Below are positions 48,595 to 56,140 of a stretch of 64,000 bases of DNA, piece after piece. Made by a program: the position numbers and the translations under genes. Within the stretch, counting starts at the first letter, position 1; every line of letters starts with the position of its first letter. The DNA is taken from assembly GCF_014646155.1 (NCBI RefSeq), contig NZ_BMMX01000001.1, positions 235,720 to 299,719 on the forward strand, given 5' to 3'. The DNA is from Mangrovihabitans endophyticus. GTDB lineage: Bacteria; Actinomycetota; Actinomycetes; Mycobacteriales; Micromonosporaceae. A model generated the notes under the pieces. It saw nothing but the letters and a program-made list of their open reading frames with translations. It ran no database searches and was not told the origin of the DNA.

Positions 48595-50379
48595 ATGGCC
48601 GTGCCGAACGCTCCGTCGTCCGCGTCCGCCGTCATCGGGAGGCATCCCGCCGCGATCGTCCGCGCGGGCTTCGTCTGCCTGGCCTTCGTCGCCCTGATCC
48701 TGGGATACATCGGCCTCGATCAGTATTTCGTCGGGGAGGCCCTGGAGGGCCGTGGCTTCCTCAACCTGCTCTACTCCGACCTGCAGTTGTTCGTGCTGGG
48801 CTCGGACCCGTTGCAGGAGGCCACGAACTTCCCGCCGGCGCTGCAGGTCGCCCGCTTCGCCGCGCCCGCGGTGACCATGTTCGCGGTGGCCGAGGCCGTC
48901 CGGCTGCTGCTGTCCGCGGAGCTGCGCCGGATGCGCATGCGCAACGCCCGGGGGCACGCCATCGTCTGCGGCGACTCGGCAGCCGCGGTCACGCTCGCTC
49001 GCGGCCTGGCCGCCGCCCGGCGCCCGGCGGTGCTGGTGCGCAGCACCGCCACCGACCCCTTCGAGCTGCGTCGTGGCCGGCTGTTCCGGATCACCGGCGA
49101 TGCCACCGACCCGGACGTGCTGCGCGGCGCCGGTGCGCGGCGGGCCACCACCATCTACGCGTGTTCCGACGACGGGGCCACCAACGTGGCGATCGCGGCC
49201 GCGGCGGGCCGGGTGGTCGCCGCGGGCGGCGGGCGCGCCCGGGTGTACGCGCAGATCCACGACCCGGACCGGGTGGTGGCCCTGCAAGCCCGGCGGCTCG
49301 GCGTGCACGCCGCCCCCGGCCTGCGGCTCGACTTCTTCAACTTGGACCAGCTCGCCGTGCAGGTGCTGCTTGCCGAGCGGCCCACCGTGGCGGTGGGCGG
49401 CCGGGCGCCGCGCCTGCTGGTCGCCGGGGACGCCATGTTCGTCCGGGCGCTCCTCGTCGCGCTCGCCCGGGACTGGCGGCTGCGCCGGCCGGACCCGGCG
49501 ATGCGCGCCGAGGTCGATCTGGTATCACCGGACGCGCCGCGGGTGCTGCATGCGCTGCACCTGCGGTACGCGGTCCTCGGCGAGGCGTGCGCGATCACCG
49601 CGTACGCCTCGGACGTGCCGGACATGCTCTCGGCCGAGCCGGAGCGCCGCTACGACGAGGCCTTTCTCTGTTACCGGGACGAGGAACAGGGACTGCAGGT
49701 CGCGCTGACCGCGCACGAGCTCTGGCACCGCGTGCGCGGCACCGTGCTGGTCCCGGTCGACCGGCTGGCCGGGCTCACCGACGCGTTCGGCGACGCGGCC
49801 GGGCGGCCGCTGCTGGACGAGGTGGACGGCAAGATCAGGCTGTTCGCGAAGAACGCCGTCGCGTGCCGGCCGGAGCTGATCGCGGAGGACCTCGTGGAGC
49901 GCCTGGCCCGGCTGATCCACGAGCGGTACGTGGTCGCGTGCCGGGAGAGCCCGGACCCGTTCACCGATCAGGCGGCGCTTGTCGACTGGATCCTGCTCGA
50001 CGACGACCGGCGCGGGTCGAACCGGGCGCTGGCCGTCTCCATCGGCGCCAAGCTGCACTCCATCGGCTGCACCATCGTGGCCCGCAGCGGAACCGACGAC
50101 TTCTGCCTCACGCCGGGCGAGGTGGAGAAGCTGGCCGAGGCCGAGCAGGACCGCTGGTCTCGGGCGGCCTGCGCGCGCGGCTGGCGGTACGGGACGCGCC
50201 TCGACCGGGCCGCGAAGCTGTCCCCGTACGTGCGCCCGTGGCGCGACCTGCCGGACGAGCACCGCGAGAAGACCCGCGCGGCGGTCCGTGACCTGCCGGC
50301 GGTGCTGGCCGACGCCGGGTTTCAAGTGATCCGGCTGACCGACGGACGGGCCCAGCGGGTCACCGCCGGGACGCCATGA
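48595..50379 (+). CDS. Membrane Rossmann-fold protein with C-terminal RyR domain
   Basis: 594 residues from ATG 48595; no Shine-Dalgarno, but CACAAT lies 6 bases upstream (possible leaderless). Two membrane spans (AGFVCLAFVALILGYIGL and RFAAPAVTMFAVAEAVRLLL) flank an outer segment, a layout like two-span ion channels. A TrkA-N-like NAD-binding domain follows (GHAIVCGDSAAAVTLARGL, FRITGDATDPDVLRGAGA, TTIYACSDDGATNVAIAAA), then a second Rossmann-like part. The last ~90 residues are a RyR domain: VEKLAEAEQDRWSRAACARGW, YGTRLDRAAKLSPYVRPW, DLPDEHREKTRAAVRDLP. RyR domains in prokaryotes are proposed ligand or nucleotide sensors in conflict systems. Channel function is inferred. Confidence 0.83.
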   Translation: MAVPNAPSSASAVIGRHPAAIVRAGFVCLAFVALILGYIGLDQYFVGEALEGRGFLNLLYSDLQLFVLGSDPLQEATNFPPALQVARFAAPAVTMFAVAEAVRLLLSAELRRMRMRNARGHAIVCGDSAAAVTLARGLAAARRPAVLVRSTATDPFELRRGRLFRITGDATDPDVLRGAGARRATTIYACSDDGATNVAIAAAAGRVVAAGGGRARVYAQIHDPDRVVALQARRLGVHAAPGLRLDFFNLDQLAVQVLLAERPTVAVGGRAPRLLVAGDAMFVRALLVALARDWRLRRPDPAMRAEVDLVSPDAPRVLHALHLRYAVLGEACAITAYASDVPDMLSAEPERRYDEAFLCYRDEEQGLQVALTAHELWHRVRGTVLVPVDRLAGLTDAFGDAAGRPLLDEVDGKIRLFAKNAVACRPELIAEDLVERLARLIHERYVVACRESPDPFTDQAALVDWILLDDDRRGSNRALAVSIGAKLHSIGCTIVARSGTDDFCLTPGEVEKLAEAEQDRWSRAACARGWRYGTRLDRAAKLSPYVRPWRDLPDEHREKTRAAVRDLPAVLADAGFQVIRLTDGRAQRVTAGTP

Positions 50380-50426
50380 GGCGGCCCGGGACGGTTTCGC
50401 GGGTGAGAGATGATGGAGGGGTGGCG

Positions 50427-50972
50427 ATGAGCAAACGCGTCGTGCGTGTCGGGGTCACCGGCCACGTCCGGCTGACCCGGGGATCGGCGCGCCCGATCTA
50501 CCGGGCGCTCGTCGACGTTCTGCGGGCCCAGCAGCAGCATGGTGTGCTGCACGGCGTCACCTGCCTCGCCGACGGCGCCGACAAGCTGTTCGCCCGCGCC
50601 GTGCGTGACCTGGCCGGCACCTTCGACGTGGTGCTGCCGGAACCGCCGGGCGGCGCCCGCGACATCCGCCGCCTGCTGCGCCGGGCCCGGTGGGTGCTGC
50701 GGATGCCCGCGCACCCACGGCCGGAGGCGCGCTACGCCGCCGCCAGCGCGGAGATGCTCCGGCAGTGCGACCTGCTCATCGCGGTGTGGGACGGCAACCC
50801 GGACGGCATTCACGGCGGCACGGCGCACACCGTCGCCCGTGCCCGCGAGATGGGTGTGCCGGTGCGGGTGATCTGGCCGCCGAAGGCGAAGCGGCGCGGA
50901 CATCAGGTCGGCGGTGGTTCCGCGTCGCACTCCATCCTCGTGCCCGCCGTGGCGGCCAGCACCTCCGGGTGA
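50427..50972 (+). CDS. SLOG-superfamily-like protein
   Basis: 181 residues from ATG 50427, with GGAGG at 50415. A Rossmannoid fold with RVVRVGVTGHVRLT at the N-terminus, GVTCLADGADKLFARAVRDL (the glycine-rich ligand site), TFDVVLPEPPGG and CDLLIAVWDGNPDGIHGGTAHTVARA, the order of motifs seen in LOG/DprA/TIR-related SLOG proteins. SLOG domains bind or process nucleotides such as cyclic or ADP-ribose derivatives in conflict systems (family proposal). It follows the RyR protein by 47 bases in the same direction. The last ~23 residues lie over the 3' end of the convergent FxsT-like gene and may be a non-conserved tail. Confidence 0.75.
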   Translation: MSKRVVRVGVTGHVRLTRGSARPIYRALVDVLRAQQQHGVLHGVTCLADGADKLFARAVRDLAGTFDVVLPEPPGGARDIRRLLRRARWVLRMPAHPRPEARYAAASAEMLRQCDLLIAVWDGNPDGIHGGTAHTVARAREMGVPVRVIWPPKAKRRGHQVGGGSASHSILVPAVAASTSG

Positions 50973-53755
50973 TCCGGGCCGAGCATGGCGGTCAGCCGTT
51001 CCGTCGCCGCGCGGCGGTCGGCGTCGCCGTCCGGGCCGAGATCGAGGGCGAGATTCAGCGCGCACGCCCACGTCTCGGGGTGATCTTCCCCGCGGGTATG
51101 GCGTAACCCGGCCAGGGTGGCCCGCCCGAGCACCACCGCCTCCTTCGCGTTGTGCTGGTGTGCCAGGTCGGTGGCCAGCCCGACGGCGGCGACCAGGGTG
51201 TGCGGGTGGGCGGGGCCGAGCACCCGGACGGCGTCCTCGTAGGTCTGCTCGTCGTTACCCGCCGCCTCCCGCCACTGGCCCACCGCGCGTAGCGCGACCG
51301 CCAGGTTGGTGGCCGCGGCGAGCGTCAGCGGGTTGCGCCGCCCGAACAGCCGCCGGTATCGGTCCAGCGCCTCGCCGGCCAGCCGGCGCGCCCCGATCGG
51401 ATCGCCCGCGGCGCGCAGCGTGTTGGCGTACGTCATGATCGCCGCGAGAGTCAGATGGTGATCCGGGCCGAAGCGTTCCTGGCAGGTGCGGTAGCCGGCG
51501 GTGGCCTCCTCCAGCGCCTCGCGGTGGTGTCCGAGCCGGCGCAGCCCGACGGCGAGGGTGCGGCTCACGATCGCGGTCTCGTCGAAGCGGACCCGGCCGG
51601 GCAGGTTGGCGCGCTGCGTCCGCACCGCCTCGCCGAACCGTCCCACGTCGAGCAGGCTCCAGGCCAGGTTGCGGGCCGCGACGAGGGTGCGCGGATCCGC
51701 CGAGCCGAGATCCGCACGCAGGATCCGTACCGTTTCGTCGTCGAGGCGGAGGGCGTCCCCGGCGCGACCATCGAGCCGCAGGCTGACCCCGAGGTTGCCG
51801 GCGGCGTCGGTGGTGCGCGGGTCGCGCGGGCCGTAGAGCCGGGTGAGCAGGTCCACCCGGCGCTGATCCTCGTCCACCGCCTCGGCGTAGGCGCCGCCCA
51901 GCCGCAGGTGGAAACCGGCCACCGCGGCCATGGTGAGCGTGTCCGGATGCTCCTCGCCGTACTGGGCGCTGGCCCGCAGCCTCCCCAGCGCGGTGATCAC
52001 CAGGTGCCGCGACTCGGCGTACCGGCCGAGCGCACGCAGCGCGTTGGCCAGGTGCCGGGTGGCCAGCACGGTGAGGCGGTGCTCCGGGCCGCGGTCGACC
52101 CGCCACGCCTCCTCGGCGGCACGGGCCAGGCGCTCGGAGGCCTGGAAGTCGCCGATGCGTTCCAGGTAGCGGATCTGGTGCAGCAGGGCGGTGCGCGGCT
52201 CGTCCCGGTCGGCGTGCAGCGCGTCCGCGGCCAGCAGGTGCGGGCCGATCTCGCCGTGCAGCGGCCAGGTGCGCGAGTCGTCCGGGTCGCCGGGATTCGC
52301 CGCGGCCAGCAGCCGGTGCACGTCCGAGCGGCGGGCGCTCGCCGCGTCCGGCGGCAGCCCGTTGCGCACCACCAACTGCACCAGCCGGTGCACCTGGACC
52401 TCCTGCCCGCCGCCGTCAACCTGGGCCAGCCCGTACCGGCCCAGCCGGGCGACGATGCGTGCCAGCTCGTCGGTGCGGTGCAGCGCGCGTCCCAGCGGCG
52501 CGGCCACCGGCGCGTCGCGGCCGCGGTGCAGCAGCGCGACGGGCACCGGCATCGGCGCCATGAACGCGAGCATCTCCAGCAACTGGGCGGCGGCCACCGA
52601 CTCGGTGCGCAGGCGGCCCGCCGCCACGTTCACGAACGTGGTGACGGTGGTGGTCCGCGAGCCCGCGCGCAGCCCGGCGGCCAGCAACTCGTCGAAGTGC
52701 TCGGCGAACAGGCGCAGATACTCCGCCACCGGCATGCCGGTGGCGGAGTGCATGGCGCACACCTGGTCCAACCCGAGAGGCAGGTCGCCGAGATGGTCGG
52801 CCAGCGCCTCGCAGTCCTCCGCGGACCCGGTGAGCCCGGCCTCGCGCAGGAACGACAGGCTCTCTGGCCGGGAGAACACCCCGACGCGCACCGACGCGGG
52901 CGCGGCCTGCGCCCACGCGGTGTTGCGCGAGGTGACCAGGGCGTGGCCGCCGATCGCCGGCAGCACCGCGGCCAGGTCGTCCGGCTGGTCGGCGTTGTCG
53001 TAGATGAGCAGCCAGCGCAGCGCGCTGTCCTCCAGGAAGCTGAGCACGTCGCGCATCGTCTGGCGCATGTCGGCGGCGGGGCGGATCTCCAGTTGCTCGC
53101 CGAGCGCGGCAAGCGCCGCGATCGCCTGCGACGGTTGCTCGGCCGGCACCCACCAGGCCACGTCGTACTCGGCGGTCCAGCGGTGGGCGTACTCCAGGGC
53201 GAGTTGCGTCTTGCCGACCCCGCCGAGGCCGACCAGGGACAGCGGCGGCCCCTGCGGCCCGGTGACCGTCGCGCGGATCTCCTCCAGCATCCCGGTGCGG
53301 CCGGTGAAGTGCCGGGGCCGGGCCGGCAGGTTGCTGATCGCGGGGCCGCCGCGGGGCGGCTCGCGTTCCGGCGGTGCGGGGGAGCGGGCGACGAAGTCGC
53401 GGCGTGCCGGGGACGGGGCCCCGGCGGGAACAGGACTCGGCGCGTCGTCGGCGGCCAGCCACAGCCGGTGGAAGCGGCGGATCTCCTCGTCGGTGTCCGG
53501 GCCGGTCACCGCCCAGGCGACGAGCTGGCGGACCACACACTCCACCTTGACCCACTTCGGCAGGCCGCCGCCGCGCAGCATGGCGCTGACCGTCTCGTGG
53601 CTGACCGTGTCGCGCATGTCGTCGCTGTCGCGGATGGCGGCGCTGATCTGCCGGGCGCCCGGCTTGCCCGCGGCCCGGTGCAGGCCGCGCAGGGCCAGCA
53701 CGAGGTCCCGCAGTGGGCCGTCGGGGAGCGGACCCGGTCGCGGTGCACTCGCCAC
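50903..53755 (-). CDS. FxsT-like NB-ARC/TPR protein (FxSxx-COOH system)
   Basis: 950 residues from GTG 53755. The N-terminal ~110 residues form a helical HTH-like domain (QISAAIRDSDDMRDTVSHETVSAMLRGG), then a Pro-rich linker. The NB-ARC-type ATPase has P-loop GLGGVGKT (Lys182), Walker B LRWLLIYDNAD, ALVTSRNTAW and the GLPL-like DLPLGLDQ. About ten tetratricopeptide-like repeats follow (about 500-930), with paired helices ending in GPDHHLTLAA- or GPAHPHTLVAA-type turns. This is a STAND signalling protein as in the FxSxx-COOH system. It is divergent from the AAC(3)-fxsA operon, and its end overlaps the SLOG gene by 70 bases. Confidence 0.83.
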   Translation of the reverse strand: MASAPRPGPLPDGPLRDLVLALRGLHRAAGKPGARQISAAIRDSDDMRDTVSHETVSAMLRGGGLPKWVKVECVVRQLVAWAVTGPDTDEEIRRFHRLWLAADDAPSPVPAGAPSPARRDFVARSPAPPEREPPRGGPAISNLPARPRHFTGRTGMLEEIRATVTGPQGPPLSLVGLGGVGKTQLALEYAHRWTAEYDVAWWVPAEQPSQAIAALAALGEQLEIRPAADMRQTMRDVLSFLEDSALRWLLIYDNADQPDDLAAVLPAIGGHALVTSRNTAWAQAAPASVRVGVFSRPESLSFLREAGLTGSAEDCEALADHLGDLPLGLDQVCAMHSATGMPVAEYLRLFAEHFDELLAAGLRAGSRTTTVTTFVNVAAGRLRTESVAAAQLLEMLAFMAPMPVPVALLHRGRDAPVAAPLGRALHRTDELARIVARLGRYGLAQVDGGGQEVQVHRLVQLVVRNGLPPDAASARRSDVHRLLAAANPGDPDDSRTWPLHGEIGPHLLAADALHADRDEPRTALLHQIRYLERIGDFQASERLARAAEEAWRVDRGPEHRLTVLATRHLANALRALGRYAESRHLVITALGRLRASAQYGEEHPDTLTMAAVAGFHLRLGGAYAEAVDEDQRRVDLLTRLYGPRDPRTTDAAGNLGVSLRLDGRAGDALRLDDETVRILRADLGSADPRTLVAARNLAWSLLDVGRFGEAVRTQRANLPGRVRFDETAIVSRTLAVGLRRLGHHREALEEATAGYRTCQERFGPDHHLTLAAIMTYANTLRAAGDPIGARRLAGEALDRYRRLFGRRNPLTLAAATNLAVALRAVGQWREAAGNDEQTYEDAVRVLGPAHPHTLVAAVGLATDLAHQHNAKEAVVLGRATLAGLRHTRGEDHPETWACALNLALDLGPDGDADRRAATERLTAMLGPDHPEVLAATAGTRMECDAEPPPT

Positions 53756-53814
53756 TGATCCGCCCTTCGCCGGCCGCCACCGTCAGCAATCGTCAAGTTT
53801 CGACAAACGCCGTG

Positions 53815-53827
53815 CGTCCATTGGACG
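53815..53827. repeat. Inverted repeat in the fxs divergent promoter region
   Basis: CGTCCA-t-TGGACG, 6-base perfect arms around one base, midway between the divergent FxsT-like and AAC(3)-like genes. The size and place suit a dimeric regulator site, but no matching second copy was found. Confidence 0.35.
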
Positions 53828-53957
53828 GTGTGGTGCCAATAGCCGTCAACTATCGCGCACTACCGACAGAAGTGCGTCGGGCCGGTCCACCCAGATCGAT
53901 GATGAAGGGGCGGCTTCACCGGCCGCGGAAAGGCAGGTCCACGGCGTGGAGCGGATA

Positions 53958-54779
53958 ATGAACCCGGAACCGGTGCTCACCCGGGAATTGCTGGCGCGAC
54001 AATTCGCCCGGCTGGGTGTGCGCCCCGGCGAGGTGGTGCTCACGCACGGTTCGATGCGCGCCCTGGGGTGGGTGTGCGGCGGTGCCACCGCCGTGGTCCA
54101 GGCCCTGCTCGACGCGGTCGGTCCGGAGGGGACGGTGGTCGTACCGGCCCAGACACCGGACAATCGCGACCCCTCCCGCTGGTCGCATCGCCGCGTGCCG
54201 GAGGAGTGGTGGCCGGTCATCCGCGAGCATCTGCCCGCCTTCGAGCCGGCGTTGACGCCCAGCGCGGGCATGGGCGCGATCGCGGAGCGGGTGCGCACCT
54301 GGCCCGGATCCGCCCGAAGTGGACACCCGCTCACCTCCTTCGCCGCGGTGGGCGCGCGGGCCGCCGAGATGATGGCCGTGCACGACCTGCGCAGCCTGCT
54401 CGGCGATCGCTCGCCGCTGGCCGCGCTGGAACGCGCCGACGCGCGCGTTCTGCTGCTGGGTGTCGGTTTCGACAAATGCACGGCATTTCACCTCGCCGAA
54501 TCCCGGATTCCGGATCTGCCGATCATTGAATTGACCGCGGTGATCAGGACCGCAAGGGGGCGAGAGTGGGTAAGATACGAAACGGCCGGTCTGAGCGATC
54601 ACGATTTCGGTGATCTGGGCGCCGACTTTGAGTTCGCCTCGATCGTCGACGGCTTCCTCCGGCAGGAGACGGTCGGCGCAGCGACGGGCCGCCTGTTTCC
54701 CCTCCGCGCGGCGGTGCGCTTCGCGAGAGATTGGCTGGCCCCCCGGCGTCACGCACACCGTCCAGCCCTGTCCCGGTGA
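53958..54779 (+). CDS. AAC(3)-family N-acetyltransferase in the fxs operon
   Basis: 273 residues from ATG 53958 (GGAG 9 bases upstream); GTG 53946 is an alternative. It has the antibiotic_NAT fold landmarks: GVRPGEVVLTHGSMRALGWV, LLDAVGPEGTVVVPAQ, the core AGMGAIAERVRTWPGSARSGHPLTSFAAVG, and LLLGVGFDKCTAFHLAESR. Known members acetylate the 3-amino group of aminoglycosides using acetyl-CoA. Its place three bases before the FxsA-like peptide gene suggests it modifies the peptide, or protects the host from it, rather than causing drug resistance; this is inference. First gene of the operon. Confidence 0.8.
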   Translation: MNPEPVLTRELLARQFARLGVRPGEVVLTHGSMRALGWVCGGATAVVQALLDAVGPEGTVVVPAQTPDNRDPSRWSHRRVPEEWWPVIREHLPAFEPALTPSAGMGAIAERVRTWPGSARSGHPLTSFAAVGARAAEMMAVHDLRSLLGDRSPLAALERADARVLLLGVGFDKCTAFHLAESRIPDLPIIELTAVIRTARGREWVRYETAGLSDHDFGDLGADFEFASIVDGFLRQETVGAATGRLFPLRAAVRFARDWLAPRRHAHRPALSR

Positions 54780-54782
54780 GGA

Positions 54783-54992
54783 ATGCGAGTGATCATGATC
54801 TCTGCCAGTGCCACACCGAATCCGACCGGCCTGCTCCGCGCCGCGGATCTGCCGCTGGACGAACTGTTGGCCTTGCGCCGCGAGGGTGACACGGTGCTGG
54901 ACCACTGCCTGCGCCGCGTCGTCCAGGACGCGACCTGCGGCAGCCGCGACCGGGCCGCGGCGTTCAACGCCGCCCCGCTGCGCCGTCCCTGA
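54783..54992 (+). CDS. fxsA: FxsA-like RiPP precursor peptide (variant C-terminus)
   Basis: Up to 69 residues. GTG 54789 lies 6 bases after GAGGA and may be the true start instead of ATG 54783. The leader shows the FxsA pattern: a variable N-terminus, then DLPLDELLALRREGDTVLDHCLRRVV, with the Leu/Arg helix that the maturase recognises. The family ends Phe-x-Ser-x-x with a free carboxylate. This one ends AAAFNAAPLRRP: Phe-Asn-Ala-Ala-Pro followed by Leu-Arg-Arg-Pro. So Ser is replaced by Ala and the terminus is extended by four residues. It precedes fxsB by two bases. A cyclophane between Phe and the third residue is predicted. Confidence 0.78.
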   Translation: MRVIMISASATPNPTGLLRAADLPLDELLALRREGDTVLDHCLRRVVQDATCGSRDRAAAFNAAPLRRP

Positions 54993-54994
54993 CC

Positions 54995-56140
54995 GTGCGC
55001 ATGGAGACCGTCCCGTTCCGGCAGTTCATCGTCAAGCTGCACAGTCGCTGCAACCTGTCGTGCGACTACTGTTACGTCTACCACCACGTGGATCAGAGCT
55101 GGCGTGGCCGGCCGACGGTGATGAGCCCGGAGACGATCGCCGCGCTGGCCCGGCGGATCGGCGAACACGCCCACCGGCATGAACTGCGCAACGTCGACCT
55201 GGTCCTGCACGGCGGCGAGCCGCTGCTGGCCGGCCCGGCGGTGATCGAGGACGTGGTGACGGCGGTCCGCTCCCGCGTCCCGTCCGCGACGACGGTCGAG
55301 GTGACCCTGCAGACCAACGGGACGCTCGTCGACGACCGATTCCTCGCGGTGTTCCGCCGGCACCAGGTGGGCGTCGGGGTGAGCGTCGACGGCGGCCGCG
55401 CGGTGCACGACCGGCACCGCCGCTACGCGGACGGACGGCCGAGCTTCGACCGCATGGCGCGCGGCCTCGACCTGCTGCGCGAGGCCAGCGTGTGGACCGG
55501 CCTGCTGTGCACGATCGATCTGGACAACGACCCGGGCGAGGTCTATGCGGACCTGCTCGCCCTCGGCCCGCCGCAGATCGACCTGCTGCTGCCGCTGGCC
55601 AACTGGGTGCACCCGCCGGCGGGGCACGGGGACTCGGACGCCACACCGTACGCCGACTGGCTGGTCGCGGTGTTCGACCGCTGGTTCGGCGCTCCGCGCC
55701 GGGCGACCGGCATCCGGCTCTTCGAGTCGATCATCGCGTTGCTGCTGGGCGGGCACAGCGAGACGGAGGCCGTCGGGTTCGATGCCGCGCACGCGGTCAC
55801 CATCGAGACCGACGGCAGCCTGGAAGCCACCGACGCGCTGAAGACGACGGCCCCCGGCCTCGGCGCCCTGGGTCTCTCGGTGCATGGTCACTCGCTCGAC
55901 GAGGCCGCTGGACACCCGCTGGCGTGCGCCCTGCGGCGCACCCGGGAATCGCTGGCGACGGCATGCCGTGGCTGCCCGATCGTCGCGGTATGCGGCGGGG
56001 GACAGTACTCGCATCGCTACGGCCCTGACGGAGGGTTCCGGCACCGGTCGGTGTACTGCCGGGACCTCGAGCGCCTGATCCGGCACATCGCGAGCCGGCT
56101 GGACGCCGAGGTCGCCGCCCGGGTGCACGCCCATGCGTGA
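54995..56140 (+). CDS. fxsB: FxsB-family radical SAM/SPASM cyclophane maturase
   Basis: 381 residues from GTG 54995; ATG 55001 is an alternative. Radical SAM cluster motif CNLSCDYCY with Cys19, Cys23 and Cys26; LVLHGGEPLL (the GGE SAM-binding motif); VTLQTNGTLV; VGVSVDGGRAVHDRHR. The C-terminal SPASM-like region has Cys324, Cys327, Cys333 and Cys355 in ACRGCPIVAVCGGG and VYC. FxsB enzymes install a carbon-carbon bond between an aromatic ring and a residue two positions on, making a strained three-residue cyclophane. The substrate should be the adjacent FxsA-like peptide. It overlaps the HExxH gene by 8 bases. Confidence 0.88.
   Translation: MRMETVPFRQFIVKLHSRCNLSCDYCYVYHHVDQSWRGRPTVMSPETIAALARRIGEHAHRHELRNVDLVLHGGEPLLAGPAVIEDVVTAVRSRVPSATTVEVTLQTNGTLVDDRFLAVFRRHQVGVGVSVDGGRAVHDRHRRYADGRPSFDRMARGLDLLREASVWTGLLCTIDLDNDPGEVYADLLALGPPQIDLLLPLANWVHPPAGHGDSDATPYADWLVAVFDRWFGAPRRATGIRLFESIIALLLGGHSETEAVGFDAAHAVTIETDGSLEATDALKTTAPGLGALGLSVHGHSLDEAAGHPLACALRRTRESLATACRGCPIVAVCGGGQYSHRYGPDGGFRHRSVYCRDLERLIRHIASRLDAEVAARVHAHA

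Noticed and set aside
53958..54779. Acquired aminoglycoside-resistance gene on a mobile element
   Set aside because: No transposase, inverted repeats or base-composition change; the gene is fitted three bases before the peptide gene, as part of the operon.
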